Assembly: GCA_012932865.1 (NCBI GenBank)
Contig: SAXG01000042.1
Location: 362,763 to 394,939, forward strand
Direction: 5' to 3'
DNA from: Amylostereum areolatum
Taxonomy: Eukaryota; Basidiomycota; Agaricomycetes; Russulales; Stereaceae
Length of the DNA stretch: 32,177 nucleotides
Shown here: positions 31,468 to 32,177 of the stretch, piece after piece
Numbering within the stretch: position 1 is the first letter of the stretch
Layout: each line of letters opens with the position of its first letter
Notes under the pieces: generated by a model
Seen by the model: the letters and a program-made list of their open reading frames with translations, nothing else
Told to the model about the DNA's origin: nothing
Databases searched by the model: none
Translations under genes and position numbers: made by a program

Positions 31468-32177
31468 GATGTCGATTTCGATATCCACGACATCGAAGAC
31501 GTCGCGGTCTCCTGGGCAGAGACGTCGCAGGTCCGGGAACGCGTCCGTGTGCGGGCTGCACGGTTTTGCATGCGATTGGAAGGGTGAGCCGCGTGGCGGC
31601 GTTCGTGCTTGTGGTGGAGGCGGTGGCGGAGACGGAGGAGGCGAGAGCGGAGAGCTATGTCGGCGCAAACGCTCCGAGCGACGAAGCTGCGAGGGGTATG
31701 AGTTTGGCTACGAGCAGCGGTAAGATTTTACGCACAGGGGTCTGCGCCATTATACCGTGCCAGGTGTTGAGGGGGGGTCGTCTGGAGAGGGTGAGGGTGA
31801 GGGTGAGGGTGAGGCCGGTGACTCGTGAGGAACGGAGCGAAGGGGGGGAGAACGTGGGAAACCGTCGACGCGCTCGGACGCGTCGCGTCCAAGACGCGTC
31901 CAAGGCGCGTCCCGTTGCGCGTCGCAGTCGGCTCGCAGCGACCCCGTCTGGAGCACATAGCAGCAGCGGGGCCTGCACCCCGTTCCAACCTACCGTACGT
32001 CCCATCGAGGCCGCTCTACCCCCCGACGAGTGCAGGCGCTGCACACAGCGTAACTCTCGTCGAGAGCGGCCTCGAAGCGCGCCCGTAGCGGTCATCGGCA
32101 GCGTCGGCGTTGCGTTTGCAGGTAGCAACCCTCGAGCTGTACGCGGACGCACGGGCTGAGGTCGTGCAGTGCTCGAC
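31468..32177. other. GC-rich terminal region with short repeats and an inverted repeat
   Basis: No convincing gene. It holds a GGTGAG-type hexamer array near 31786-31815, a cluster of ACGCGT/GCGCGTCC repeats at about 31865-31925, and a perfect 13-bp inverted repeat (32005-32017 and 32063-32075, loop 45 bp). Open frames here are low-complexity and overlap on both strands. The minus-strand side nearest 31468 is presumably the promoter of the dioxygenase gene. Confidence 0.5.

Noticed and set aside
31786..31815. GGTGAG-type repeat as a telomere
   Set aside because: Fungal telomere units are TTAGGG-like; this is a short internal hexamer array.

Overview
This window looks like nuclear DNA of a mushroom-forming basidiomycete (Agaricomycetes). 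Genes are split by many 49-75 nt GT-AG introns, there are Ty3/gypsy chromodomain retrotransposons, KDZ transposases with CxC cysteine clusters are present, and a TET/JBP-like dioxygenase sits beside one of them. That combination is typical of Agaricomycetes. The species cannot be named from the sequence.

Left part (1 to about 21.5 kb) is a nested transposon zone. Ty3/gypsy copy A (1-5859, 5' end outside the window) ends in a 421-bp LTR that abuts a decayed antisense gene (5860-6990). A small three-exon gene of unknown function (7249-7825, +) faces a decayed CxC2-type KDZ transposase (11765-7873, -). Ty3/gypsy copy B (11899-18993) then joins the KDZ locus on its left to the gag region of a third, antisense retroelement C (about 21495-18994) on its right. 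Element C also carries a solo LTR of the A/B family with a perfect 5-bp target duplication (GGGGC). A and B share gag, protease, RT, RNase H, integrase, a GPY/F module and a C-terminal chromodomain. Gag and pol are separated by a G-GAT-TTT-TGA site that suggests -1 frameshifting. Both copies are dead.

Right part (about 22.2-26.8 kb) is ordinary host sequence: the INO80-complex subunit Ies6 (5 exons), a tRNA-Leu(CAA) with an intron, the mitochondrial ribosomal protein mL38/MRPL35 (7 exons) and a short-chain dehydrogenase (6 exons). All three protein genes can be spliced into clean reading frames from the sequence alone.

Far right (27.2-31.5 kb): a CxC5/CxC6 KDZ-type transposase gene (27470-29559, +) converges with a probable TET/JBP-type 2-oxoglutarate/Fe(II) dioxygenase gene (31467-29884, -). 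Such pairing has been described as a fungal KDZ-TET/JBP system that may link transposition with oxidation of methylated DNA bases. The transposase promoter is packed with GGCGCCATGGCGCC palindromes. The last 700 bp are GC-rich repeats with no convincing gene.
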